DNA from: Candidatus Gerdarchaeota archaeon
Lineage (GTDB): Archaea > Asgardarchaeota > Heimdallarchaeia > JABLTI01
Direction: 5' to 3'
Assembly (NCBI GenBank): GCA_016840945.1
Contig: JAEORJ010000002.1
Coordinates: 1-23,134 of the forward strand
Length of the DNA stretch: 23,134 bases
The position numbers were made by a program, and so were the translations under genes. The notes beneath the pieces were generated by a model. The model was not told where the DNA came from and made no database searches. It saw nothing but the letters and a program-made list of their open reading frames with translations. Below, in pieces: positions 8,055 to 15,595 of the stretch; within the stretch, counting starts at the first letter, position 1, and every line of letters starts with the position of its first letter.

Positions 8055-8435
8055 ATGCCAAAAAAAGAAATTCAAAAATATCCTTTAAGTAAACCTTTGA
8101 AGGTTAAGCAGTTACTTATAGACTTATACCAATGTGAAGCAGATATCAATGATGAAACTAAATTATTAACAGTAGTTACTGAGGCTTCTAAAAAAGCTGG
8201 TGCTCATGTTTTGCAAGCTTCTGTACATCGCTTCTCTCCTGCAGGTTGTAGTGTTGTGGTTATCTTGAAAGAGACACATATTTCAATTCATACTTGGCCA
8301 GAATTTAAATTTGCAGCTCTAGATATTTTCCTCTGCGGAGAATCACTTAACCCCTTTATTGCATGGGATTATATAAAATCAGAATTGCAACCAAAATCAT
8401 TTGAATTGAAAGAATTACCTCGAGAGATAAAATAA
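8055..8435 (+). CDS. speD: S-adenosylmethionine decarboxylase-like proenzyme (SpeD) with Thr at the pyruvoyl site
   Basis: SpeD normally self-cleaves between Glu and Ser, turning the Ser into the pyruvoyl cofactor, and makes decarboxylated AdoMet, the aminopropyl donor for polyamines. This 126-aa protein has the prokaryotic small-subunit fold: VHRFSPAGCSVVVI, then KETHISIHTWPEF, then FLCGES. Aligned without gaps to the Thermotoga maritima enzyme, His79 and Cys94 match its catalytic His68 and Cys83, but the cleavage residue Ser63 is Thr74 (codon ACA at 8274-8276, after GAG). The ATG at 8055 has GGAG at 8043-8046. An ATG at 8025 gives 10 more residues but lies before the predicted start of transcription. 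Coupling to bpsA strongly supports a polyamine role. Whether Thr allows processing is unknown; it may be slow, give a 2-oxobutanoyl group, or be inactive. Confidence 0.88.
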   Translation: MPKKEIQKYPLSKPLKVKQLLIDLYQCEADINDETKLLTVVTEASKKAGAHVLQASVHRFSPAGCSVVVILKETHISIHTWPEFKFAALDIFLCGESLNPFIAWDYIKSELQPKSFELKELPREIK

Positions 8436-8456
8436 TCGAAGGAGATTGCGTTCGTT

Positions 8457-9611
8457 TTGGAACCCATGCATGTGCTTGAAGATATTGCTATAAAAGCTGA
8501 TGTAAAAGAAGGTAAAGAGAAAGTTCGTTTGCTGTTAAGGGAAATATTTAGAAATGGAAATATAGGAACAAAATCACTTTCAAGAAGATTGCTTTTACCT
8601 ATTCCAACAGTAGCTGCAATTAGAAAAGAACTAGAGAATATTGGATTAATTGATCGTGTTAGGAAAGGAGCAATTCTAACTGAAAAAGGTTTAAAATTTG
8701 TTCAAGATGATTTGGGATTAGAATTTATTGATGATTTAATTTGTGATTATTGTGATGGTACGGGATTAAAATTACCTGCAAATAATGAGGAATTGTTTGC
8801 CAAAATACGAGATTTTATGGATCAACGACCTCAACCTTTAACAACAATTGATCAAGCTTTTGGGAAACCTATAACTGCTTTAAGACGAGCTTTATTATTA
8901 ATGGAAAAGGATGATGTCGAAAATAGAAATATCCTATTATTAGGAGATGATGATTTTACATCATTAGCTATTTCCTTAATTCACAAAAAAGCAACTATTA
9001 CAGTTCTTGATATTGATGAAAGATTACTTGAAGTAATTAGAAAGATAGCTCTAGAAAATGGTTTTAAAATTAAATGTATTAAGCATGATTTACGTAAACC
9101 TTTACCTAAAGAGTTAATCGAAAAATATGATATAGTTCTGACTGATCCCCCCTATACTATCCCTGGATTAACACTATTTCTGTCAAGAGCTATTCAAGCT
9201 CTAAAAAATAATCCTGGAAAAAAGATCTACCTTGCTTTTGCACATCGAGCAGCGGATGATTTATTGGATGTTCAAAAAACAATTTTAGATTTAAAATTAG
9301 TCATTCAACAAATTCTTCCAGCTTTTAATTTATATGAAGGAGCAGAGATTCATGGAAATTGCACTTCGTTATCCATTTTAGAAACAACAGCTTACTCCCA
9401 ACCGCTTATTACTAATGATTACACAGAAGGAATTTATACTGGTGAGCTAAATCCTACTATACGTGTTTATAAGTGTATTAATAATCATTTAATTGAAATA
9501 GGGCAAGGTCAAAAAATTATTACAATTGAAGAATTGAAAGACAAAGGTTGTCCTATTTGTAACAGAAAGGAAAAATTTGTATTAATAGAATCTAGAAAAT
9601 TGAAAAATTAA
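8457..9611 (+). CDS. bpsA: N4-bis(aminopropyl)spermidine synthase (branched-chain polyamine synthase)
   Basis: Transfers two aminopropyl groups from decarboxylated AdoMet to the N4 of spermidine. The 384 aa contain an N-terminal winged helix (about residues 20-85; TKSLSRRLLLPIPTVAAIRKEL, ending LTEKG), then a Rossmann methyltransferase-like core with LLLGDDDF (160-167) and VLDIDERL (183-190). The catalytic DPPYT at 230-234 is the BpsA equivalent of the aminopropyltransferase gatekeeping loop. Cysteine pairs at 96/99 (CDYC) and 340 plus 365/368 (YKC...CPIC) suggest a metal site; that is inference. The TTG start at 8457 is backed by GGAG at 8441-8444, 12 nt upstream; the ATG at 8466 is the alternative. 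It follows speD by 21 nt in one operon, matching its need for decarboxylated AdoMet. Confidence 0.92.
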   Translation: MEPMHVLEDIAIKADVKEGKEKVRLLLREIFRNGNIGTKSLSRRLLLPIPTVAAIRKELENIGLIDRVRKGAILTEKGLKFVQDDLGLEFIDDLICDYCDGTGLKLPANNEELFAKIRDFMDQRPQPLTTIDQAFGKPITALRRALLLMEKDDVENRNILLLGDDDFTSLAISLIHKKATITVLDIDERLLEVIRKIALENGFKIKCIKHDLRKPLPKELIEKYDIVLTDPPYTIPGLTLFLSRAIQALKNNPGKKIYLAFAHRAADDLLDVQKTILDLKLVIQQILPAFNLYEGAEIHGNCTSLSILETTAYSQPLITNDYTEGIYTGELNPTIRVYKCINNHLIEIGQGQKIITIEELKDKGCPICNRKEKFVLIESRKLKN

Positions 9612-9732
9612 GCATAATCAATGAGTTATTTAGTTCAATTAATTTTTATATAAAATTTTTTACAATAATAGTAAGCTTTTTTAAGTAGAATAAAGTAAAT
9701 TTTTATCGCCTCTTAACCTAAAAAAAGAAATC

Positions 9733-9770
9733 CTTTTTTTCTCTAATTGGTTGAGGGGCCTCCCTCCCCC
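9733..9770. terminator. T-run and GC-rich hairpin between convergent genes
   Basis: A T7 run at 9734-9740 is followed by a GC island at 9753-9770 that can form a 5-bp stem, GAGGG (9753-9757) with CCCTC (9762-9766), loop GCCT. It lies between bpsA and the minus-strand PRC gene and probably ends transcription from one or both sides. Confidence 0.4.
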
Positions 9771-9788
9771 TATTAAAATTTTTAACAT

Positions 9789-11393
9789 TCAAGAATAAAT
9801 ATAGGTTATATTTGGGAGGTTATTTTGTGGGTAGCGAGCTAATCGAATTCCATCCATGTTTACTTCTACAATATCATTAATATTTGAAATTCTTGGGTTC
9901 ATGCTTTCTACCAAGGTAACTAATTGATTAATACTATTAACTAATCCTGTTTTAACAGTATAACGAATTATACTTGATGGAGTTAATGCTTCGTATATTG
10001 GAACTGATAGCATTTGGCTTATTTCATTTCTGAAAACACTGAATGTTCCATCGGTCATTGTTCTATTATGAGAATCCTGATATATTCGTCTAATAATTGG
10101 TGGTGGAACACCTTTAAATGAAAACGCATAAAGATTGGATTCACTTGGATTATAATATAATTCATGAACAACACCTATTAATGATCCATCTGGTGCAAGA
10201 ACTCTTCGTCCTAATAATCCAACATTTTCAGCTAAAGTTATGACTTCTGCATTTTCATTAATTGTTGCTCGATCATTTTGAATATTTACTGCTCCTCTCC
10301 CAACAGAAGCATAATAAGAATTGATTAATTTGAATAGATCAACACCAATTTTGTGATGTAAAGCATAATTTATTAGTTGTTCAGGTAAAAGTGCTTTTTC
10401 TTCAGTAACGTTAAATTGACTCATCACTTCTTTTTTGAGTTTATCTTCAATAACTTTAGGATTGGTTGATGAGCGTAGAACTTTTGGGCCTGTAAGAGCA
10501 TAATCCCTAATGATTGACAAAGAAGGTCTATCTGTTGATATAATAGCATAAGTGCCACCTATGAGAGTTATTTCACCCAAAAATTTACCTATTTTGATGT
10601 TTTTCCAAAAAGCTGAGATATCTCTGCGTGGAGCTGCAGGTTGTTCTGTAATTGAAGCTTGTTCAATTCTAGGTGAAACTTGAGATGTTACATCCGAACG
10701 CAAAGGTTGGATAATAGCTTGTTCGATAACTTCAGGTTCCTTCTTTTCAGATACTTTAGCAGCCCATCTTTCTTTCTTGAAATCAACATTTGCTAGAGCT
10801 GATAAATCTTTAGCAGCTTTTTGTATGTCTTTCCTAGCAGCTTGAAGTTCTTTTCGTTCAGAAGCAATATCTGATTTACTTATTCCCTCTAATTCACCTT
10901 TTACCTCTAATTCATCAAGTTTTTCTGATATCATTTCATTTATTTCTTCAATAATTATTAATGAATCTGGTATACCTGAAACATATTCCATTAATCTATC
11001 ATCAATAGCCATTAATTGTACTTCATACTCTTTTTTCTTGGATTCAAAAACTGGTTCTGCAATCTTCCCATCTTTCAGTAGATTCTCTAATTTAACAATA
11101 CGATCTTCATAAATTTTCTTTTCTCCCTCTATTGACAAAACTCTTTCTAAGAATTTGCCAACTGAATCTATTAATGTATCAAGATTAGGTTGTAAAGCTG
11201 TTAATGTCGTGAAACCTTCTGTTAATTTACTTTTATCAGAAGCGAATTCATAGGATTTAGTATAATTTTCTTTTAATTTTTCATATAATTCAGGATCTAT
11301 TGCTTTTTTTTCATTTCTACTTTCTAAAGCATTTAGTAGAGCTTCGATGTAGCGTTTATCCAATTTACCTAGATCAGTTGAACTCTTTGACAA
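9789..11393 (-). CDS. Coiled-coil / PRC-barrel protein, CdvA-like
   Basis: A 534-aa soluble protein with three parts. Residues 1-210 are charged and helical, with two DG-type repeats (AIDPELYEKLKENYTKSYE at 31-49; KDGKIAEPVFESKKKEYEVQL at 108-127) resembling the coiled-coil region of CdvA-like proteins. Residues 212-260 form a Pro/Gln/Glu-rich linker. The rest holds a region I cannot assign (about 262-370) and a PRC-barrel (about 389-520; VGLLGRRVLAPDGSLIGVVHEL). In crenarchaeal CdvA the PRC-barrel is N-terminal and the coiled coil follows, so the order here is reversed. PRC-barrel proteins act as membrane or ring adaptors in archaeal cell division, so such a role is plausible but unproven. 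The start is TTG (11391-11393) with GAGGG at 11401-11405 and a TATA-like TTATAAATAC (minus strand) around 11408-11417. No division genes are adjacent. Confidence 0.75.
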   Translation of the reverse strand: MSKSSTDLGKLDKRYIEALLNALESRNEKKAIDPELYEKLKENYTKSYEFASDKSKLTEGFTTLTALQPNLDTLIDSVGKFLERVLSIEGEKKIYEDRIVKLENLLKDGKIAEPVFESKKKEYEVQLMAIDDRLMEYVSGIPDSLIIIEEINEMISEKLDELEVKGELEGISKSDIASERKELQAARKDIQKAAKDLSALANVDFKKERWAAKVSEKKEPEVIEQAIIQPLRSDVTSQVSPRIEQASITEQPAAPRRDISAFWKNIKIGKFLGEITLIGGTYAIISTDRPSLSIIRDYALTGPKVLRSSTNPKVIEDKLKKEVMSQFNVTEEKALLPEQLINYALHHKIGVDLFKLINSYYASVGRGAVNIQNDRATINENAEVITLAENVGLLGRRVLAPDGSLIGVVHELYYNPSESNLYAFSFKGVPPPIIRRIYQDSHNRTMTDGTFSVFRNEISQMLSVPIYEALTPSSIIRYTVKTGLVNSINQLVTLVESMNPRISNINDIVEVNMDGIRLARYPQNNLPNITYIYS

Positions 11394-11587
11394 TAATGAT
11401 ACCCTCTGTATTTATAATAGTAATAAATCATTATCCAATTTATGATTTTTCATTAAAAATTACTTTTGTTTATTGTTGTGTATAGAAAATATCAGAATCT
11501 ATTATAAAATAGTTTGTTATTGGGATTAAAACAGGATAACTAAAGGATAAGTTATTTAATTGTTAGTTAAATTTTCATGTGAGAATA

Positions 11588-12223
11588 ATGAAAAAAATAA
11601 TCTTAGCTTCTGCATCTCCACGAAGGCATGAATTATTAAATTTGCTTACTATTCAACATGAAGTGATTCCTTGTAATGAAGATGAACAAAAAATCACCAA
11701 TTTTAATAATAAAAAATTCGATGATGGTGATGTTCATAAGCATGGTTATCATGAAAAACAAGTTATCAATGTAGCATATCAAAAAGCAAATTGCGTAGCA
11801 AGATTACTACCTGAAAAAGAAAAGAAAGACAGTCTTATTATCGGTGCTGATACTATTGTAGTACTTGAAGATGAAATAATTGGTAAACCAAAAACTACAC
11901 AAGAAGCTATACAAATGCTAGAAGAATTAACTGGCAATGTACATTTAGTATATACCGGATTATGTGTACTAGAGCCTGAAACAAATCACGTGCTTACTGG
12001 AGTAGAGATAACAGAGGTCAGCATGATTGAATGTTCAAAAGAAGAGATTGAATCTTATGTTAAAGCAGAATATGTACTTGATAAAGCAGGAGGGTATGCA
12101 ATACAAGGCATTGGTGCTTTTATGATAGATTATGTTAAAGGCTGTTTTTATAACGTCATGGGATTACCATTGAGTAAATTAGTCACTATGTTAAAAAAAA
12201 TGGGTTTTGAATTGTTCAAGTGA
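11588..12223 (+). CDS. maf: Maf family nucleoside triphosphate pyrophosphatase
   Basis: Hydrolyses (modified) nucleoside triphosphates to the monophosphate and PPi; family members prefer dTTP/UTP or m7GTP. Motifs: ILASASPRRHELL at 5-17, GADTIVVLEDEIIGKPKT at 86-103 with the catalytic Asp, and DKAGGYAIQGIGAFMIDYVKGCFYNVMGLPL near the C-terminus. At 211 aa it is a little longer than the usual 190-200, because of an Asn/Lys/His-rich segment at about 36-58 before the GAD motif. A GTG at 11579 would add three residues. I chose the ATG at 11588 because the protein then begins exactly like other Maf proteins, and GTGAG at 11579-11583 can serve as a weak ribosome site. It is transcribed divergently from the PRC-barrel gene. 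Confidence 0.93.
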   Translation: MKKIILASASPRRHELLNLLTIQHEVIPCNEDEQKITNFNNKKFDDGDVHKHGYHEKQVINVAYQKANCVARLLPEKEKKDSLIIGADTIVVLEDEIIGKPKTTQEAIQMLEELTGNVHLVYTGLCVLEPETNHVLTGVEITEVSMIECSKEEIESYVKAEYVLDKAGGYAIQGIGAFMIDYVKGCFYNVMGLPLSKLVTMLKKMGFELFK

Positions 12224-12380
12224 AACAATCCTTTTTAGCTGAAATAGAATTTAAGGAAAAATATTTTATTTAGAAGGAAATGGATAAGCAGATAATTGAA
12301 AATATAAGGAGAAGAAAGCTTTTTATTTGAAGCTTTTTCAAAAAGAACCTATAATGATTCATTATTCAAGAGGTCTCAAA

Positions 12381-13853
12381 GTGAAAACACAAAAAATCTC
12401 AACCATGTTGATACTAGTTTCATTAGTACTTGTATCTGCTTTCTTTAGCGGTAGAACATTTAACACAGAAGCAGCTATTAACAATCCAATTCCTGTTATA
12501 ACAGTAAAAGCAGAAAATCCTTCTGTGAACGTCACAAAAACAATTTACAACCCATACGAAGGTCTTGATGTTGTAAATTATGAGACATGGTTAGGAAATA
12601 TTGATTTCAACGTAACAATCCGAGTAACAAACACTGCAGCTGAAGATATTTACAATGTTTCATTATATAGTTATGAAGAGAATCTAACTCAAATAGGTTA
12701 CAATCCGGATTGGTTAGATATTAGTGGTAATCTAACAGCGGAATGGGCAGTAATTCCTTCAGGCGAATTTAGAACCATCAATTATACTGTCTCACCCCTC
12801 TTTGAATATACTTACACCTTTACTGGTTCAAATGTTACCTATACATGGATAAATGGAACAACTGATTATAGCTTATCAAATAGTATAACTTTCATAGTTT
12901 ATGAACAAGGTGAATCAATTCGTGTTGAAAAATTTGTTTCTGTTGGTGGAGTGCTCTCAAAAGATGGACGAACGAAAATAAACAATAATTTTTCCATTGT
13001 TATTCAAATAACTAATTTCTGGCTTTCAGAAATTAACTTAACAATTAATGACCAAGCACCTGGTAATGAAACAGAATTCAATTATACTACTAGTCAACTA
13101 ACAAACGCGCATGGATTCTTAGATACAAATGAAACCTATACTTACTCCTATGAAGTAGAACCTATACTATTAGGCGAGTTCGTTATTCCTTTCTGCGATG
13201 TTGATTATGTTACTTTAGATGACTTAACACCTCGTCAAAAGAGTTCAAATACTGTTAAACTATTAGTCTATGAACCAATTTACGAAGGCGATGATTGGTC
13301 TAAAAAGATACCGATGTTAAGTGTGGAAAAATATTTCTTAGTATATGATGATACCACAGGTAATTGGACTCGGAAAACTGAAATATTCTTCTATAACACC
13401 ACAATTGAGAAACTAATCATTAATATTAACATTACAAATTCAGGTATAGTTGAAGCATATAACATTGAGATCACAGAAGGATTATATAGAGAATGGGCTT
13501 TCATAACAGAAGGAAATCCTGAGTCTTGGGAATTATTTAACCTAACACAAGGACAATCTAAAATCTTCCAATATAATATTACAGCGAAAATAAATGGCGT
13601 ATTCTATATTGAACCCACAAAAATTACTTATAGTTTCCAAAATCAAGAAAACTTGCTGATAGAAGAAGGATATGTTCTTTACTCGAATATGCTATATATT
13701 ACAATAGAAGGATATGTTCCTGAACCACCAAAAACAACTCAATGGTGGATCACGATAAGTATTAGCCTTGGTATTGTCCTTTTAGGAGTAATTCCTCTTA
13801 TAATTACTTTTGTTTACTATAGTAAAAGAAGAAGAACACAAAAGGGAATGTAA
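12381..13853 (+). CDS. Type I membrane surface glycoprotein with signal peptide
   Basis: Family not named, but the topology is clear. With the GTG at 12381 (GAGGT at 12370-12374, 6 nt upstream) the 490-aa protein starts with KTQK, a hydrophobic core (MLILVSLVLVSAFF) and a probable cleavage site near TEAA. The ectodomain is beta-rich and looks like repeated Ig/CARDB- or DUF11-type domains (recurring I.V.VTN...D.YNVSL and I.INITNSG..EAYNI elements). It contains 18 N-X-S/T sequons by my count, which fits heavy N-glycosylation. One transmembrane helix (WWITISISLGIVLLGVIPLIITFVYY) and a basic tail (SKRRRTQKGM) end the protein, so the N-terminal part faces outside. A TTG at 12327 and an ATG at 12354 are alternative starts that would put 18 or 9 extra residues before the signal. 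T9 and T7 runs follow the stop. Confidence 0.85.
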   Translation: MKTQKISTMLILVSLVLVSAFFSGRTFNTEAAINNPIPVITVKAENPSVNVTKTIYNPYEGLDVVNYETWLGNIDFNVTIRVTNTAAEDIYNVSLYSYEENLTQIGYNPDWLDISGNLTAEWAVIPSGEFRTINYTVSPLFEYTYTFTGSNVTYTWINGTTDYSLSNSITFIVYEQGESIRVEKFVSVGGVLSKDGRTKINNNFSIVIQITNFWLSEINLTINDQAPGNETEFNYTTSQLTNAHGFLDTNETYTYSYEVEPILLGEFVIPFCDVDYVTLDDLTPRQKSSNTVKLLVYEPIYEGDDWSKKIPMLSVEKYFLVYDDTTGNWTRKTEIFFYNTTIEKLIININITNSGIVEAYNIEITEGLYREWAFITEGNPESWELFNLTQGQSKIFQYNITAKINGVFYIEPTKITYSFQNQENLLIEEGYVLYSNMLYITIEGYVPEPPKTTQWWITISISLGIVLLGVIPLIITFVYYSKRRRTQKGM

Positions 13854-13860
13854 AAATTCT

Positions 13861-13881
13861 CTTTTTTTTTATAATTTTTTT
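13861..13881 (+). terminator. Oligo-T terminator after the surface glycoprotein gene
   Basis: T9 (13862-13870) and T7 (13875-13881) begin 8 nt after the stop codon. Archaeal RNA polymerase terminates on such U-rich tracts without needing a hairpin. Confidence 0.55.
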
Positions 13882-13980
13882 CAGTAAATTTAATTCGTAT
13901 TGAATTATTGCGAAACTTAATTAAGGATTTAATAGTATAAATTGTAATAATATAGTGTAACTCTATGAGTGATGTAAAAT

Positions 13981-14238
13981 ATGGTTAAAGAAAAAAGATT
14001 GAGAATTTTGCATGATGAAACTGCAAATGAAGGCGAATTGATCATTCATGCAGATTTGAAGAAAGAGCTTGATATTAAAACCAAAGCTGAAATTGTTGTT
14101 GCTAAAAGAAGATTCATCTTTAAAGTCAAAACTAAAACAACAATTCCTGAAGACAAAATATACGGTCAACCAGAAGATTTATTGAGTAAAGGAATTCAAG
14201 ATAACTCAATTGCTACTATTAGAGCACCAATAGAATAG
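13981..14238 (+). CDS. Small basic protein, possible beta-barrel, function unknown
   Basis: An 85-aa Lys-rich protein I do not recognise. Alternating hydrophobic strands (GELIIHADL, AEIVVAKRRFIFKVKTKT, SIATIRAPI) and a DLKKELDIKT turn recall small swapped-hairpin or double-psi barrels such as AbrB-type or VAT-N-type domains. This is only a pattern resemblance. There is no Cys, no membrane segment and no signal. It is a real gene: GAGTGAT at 13967-13973 sits 7 nt before the ATG, a TATA-like TATAAATT lies further upstream, and the stop codon is built into a perfect 23-nt hairpin terminator. It is monocistronic and converges with the Get3-like gene. Confidence 0.75.
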   Translation: MVKEKRLRILHDETANEGELIIHADLKKELDIKTKAEIVVAKRRFIFKVKTKTTIPEDKIYGQPEDLLSKGIQDNSIATIRAPIE

Positions 14239-14257
14239 TAAAAATTATTTTTACTAT
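14235..14257. terminator. Perfect 11-bp palindromic terminator spanning the stop codon
   Basis: ATAGTAAAAAT (14235-14245), one central T, then ATTTTTACTAT (14247-14257): a perfect inverted repeat. The TAG stop (14236-14238) lies inside the left arm. The RNA folds as an A/U-rich stem with a T5 run on its 3' side. It is symmetrical, so it could also stop transcripts from the opposing Get3-like gene. Confidence 0.7.
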
Positions 14258-14330
14258 CAATTATTTATTTTTATATTCCAATATTGTTATTTGATTACTT
14301 GGTTGGGTAATAGTGAAATATGGTGAAATT

Positions 14331-15419
14331 TTATTTGAACAGTATTTTTCCTAGTATTTCTAATTGTTCAACACCACGAATTTCCTGTGGAACCATTGGG
14401 ACCTCAACAAATTCATATTTGTCAAAATATTGTCTTAAAGTCATCATTGTTTTCTCTTGAATATCAAATCGTTTAGCACAGAAAGGACAATCTTTACTTG
14501 GTGGAATTAATTGATTTATGATGATATGCTGTACTGGGATACTATATTCTATTAGAGCAGAGATTAAACGCTCAGTCTCATATAATGCCATCAAGGTTGG
14601 TATTGTTACAGGTATGAATTCAGTTCTAGCATCATCAGCCAACTCAATACGTGCTTTAGTAATTGTTTTCTTCAAGGTTTCAAGCATTTCAACAGAATTA
14701 TCTTTAGCATCTTGATCTCCACCACCAAAGAATGAACGAATACTTTTGAATAAATTACCAAAACGCATCCTCATTTTTAACATTCGACCTACAAAACTAT
14801 CAAGATAGTCGGGTAACGAAAGTAATCGTAAAGTATGACCAGTTGGTGCAGTATCGAAAATAATAAGATCAAAATCACTAGATTCGATAAATTCTAAAAG
14901 TTTGCCAAATGCAAAAGCTTCATCCGAACCAGGAGGAATTGAATCTAAACCCATTAAATCAGAGCCCATTCCTAAGGCATCTTGAAAGTTCATGCCAATA
15001 TTTGGACCAGTGGTATTCTCAAAATTTTCTTCCATGTCTCCTTCTTCATCAACAAAAATATTACTAGTGGATGGATCTGAAAAACCTCCAAAACCAGGCA
15101 TACCAGATTGACCAGGTGGAGCCATACCCATAGAGCTTATTTCTTTAAATTCTTCGATGCCTTTTTCTGCATTTAATTCCATACCAAAAAGGTTCCCTGA
15201 AACTCCTTCAATTGGAACAGGGTCACCACCTGATAAATCTTGATCAAAACAATCGGATAATGAATGAGCAGGATCAGTACTTACGATTAAGACTCTATCA
15301 TAATTTTTTGCTAATTCGATGCCTATGGCTGATGCTGAGATAGTTTTACCTACTCCACCTTTACCACCAAGGAATAAATATCGGAGTTGTTTTTTATCAA
15401 GTATTGATTTTAGAGACAT
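14331..15419 (-). CDS. get3: Get3/ArsA family ATPase
   Basis: A 362-aa dimeric P-loop ATPase of the tail-anchored-protein targeting family. The deviant Walker A motif GGKGGVGKT is at 18-26, Switch I DPAHSLSD at 49-56 (catalytic Asp56), and Switch II DTAPTGHTLRLLSLP at 189-203. C311-P-F-C314 matches the zinc-binding Cys pair at the dimer interface of eukaryotic Get3. The spacing NLFGMELN...IPPGSDEAFAF also resembles Get3 more than bacterial arsenite pumps, which are tandem duplications. Residues 93-160 form a long insert rich in Met, Gly, Pro and Phe (SMGMAPPGQSGMPGFGGF...), then acidic, where yeast Get3 has a shorter Gly-rich loop. This is the helical substrate-binding region, so a client-binding role is plausible. 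There is no ars gene context. Divergent from a VTT membrane protein gene. Confidence 0.92.
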   Translation of the reverse strand: MSLKSILDKKQLRYLFLGGKGGVGKTISASAIGIELAKNYDRVLIVSTDPAHSLSDCFDQDLSGGDPVPIEGVSGNLFGMELNAEKGIEEFKEISSMGMAPPGQSGMPGFGGFSDPSTSNIFVDEEGDMEENFENTTGPNIGMNFQDALGMGSDLMGLDSIPPGSDEAFAFGKLLEFIESSDFDLIIFDTAPTGHTLRLLSLPDYLDSFVGRMLKMRMRFGNLFKSIRSFFGGGDQDAKDNSVEMLETLKKTITKARIELADDARTEFIPVTIPTLMALYETERLISALIEYSIPVQHIIINQLIPPSKDCPFCAKRFDIQEKTMMTLRQYFDKYEFVEVPMVPQEIRGVEQLEILGKILFK

Positions 15420-15529
15420 AGTAATACCACATTTTTAGCTTGTGCAATCATTGATTCCTTTTTATAATTTTTCTATTTCTTTAAATTATGTTATCATTTA
15501 ATGATGATTAATATTTGTAAATAGAATTA

Positions 15530-15544
15530 TTCTTACAATAAGAA
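15530..15544. promoter_or_regulatory. Inverted repeat in the get3/VTT divergent spacer
   Basis: TTCTTA (15530-15535), CAA, TAAGAA (15539-15544), immediately upstream of an AT-rich TATA-like stretch (ATTTATTAAT, about 15548-15557) for the VTT gene. It resembles the repeat at 3694-3710 (GTTCTT...AAGAAC). A regulatory role is only suggested by position. Confidence 0.25.
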
Positions 15545-15595
15545 GACATTTATTAATGAAAGGATTTAACAAACTAATACTATGGTGAGTTCTTA

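Noticed and set aside
9753..9770. GC-rich island as a possible integration scar or transferred DNA
   Set aside because: Only 18 bp, no flanking repeats or tRNA, and better explained as part of a terminator between convergent genes.
12280..12330. Small upstream ORF (ATG to TGA, 16 codons) before the surface glycoprotein
   Set aside because: The ribosome site is only 3 nt from the ATG, and such short frames are common by chance; nothing else supports translation.
12315..12338. Direct repeat AAGCTTTTT twice in the glycoprotein leader
   Set aside because: Nine bases of low complexity repeated once in AT-rich leader DNA; no further copies or symmetry.
14331..15419. Arsenite-efflux ATPase (ArsA) as function
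   Set aside because: Single P-loop unit, Get3-type zinc CxxC and no arsB, arsD or arsR nearby.
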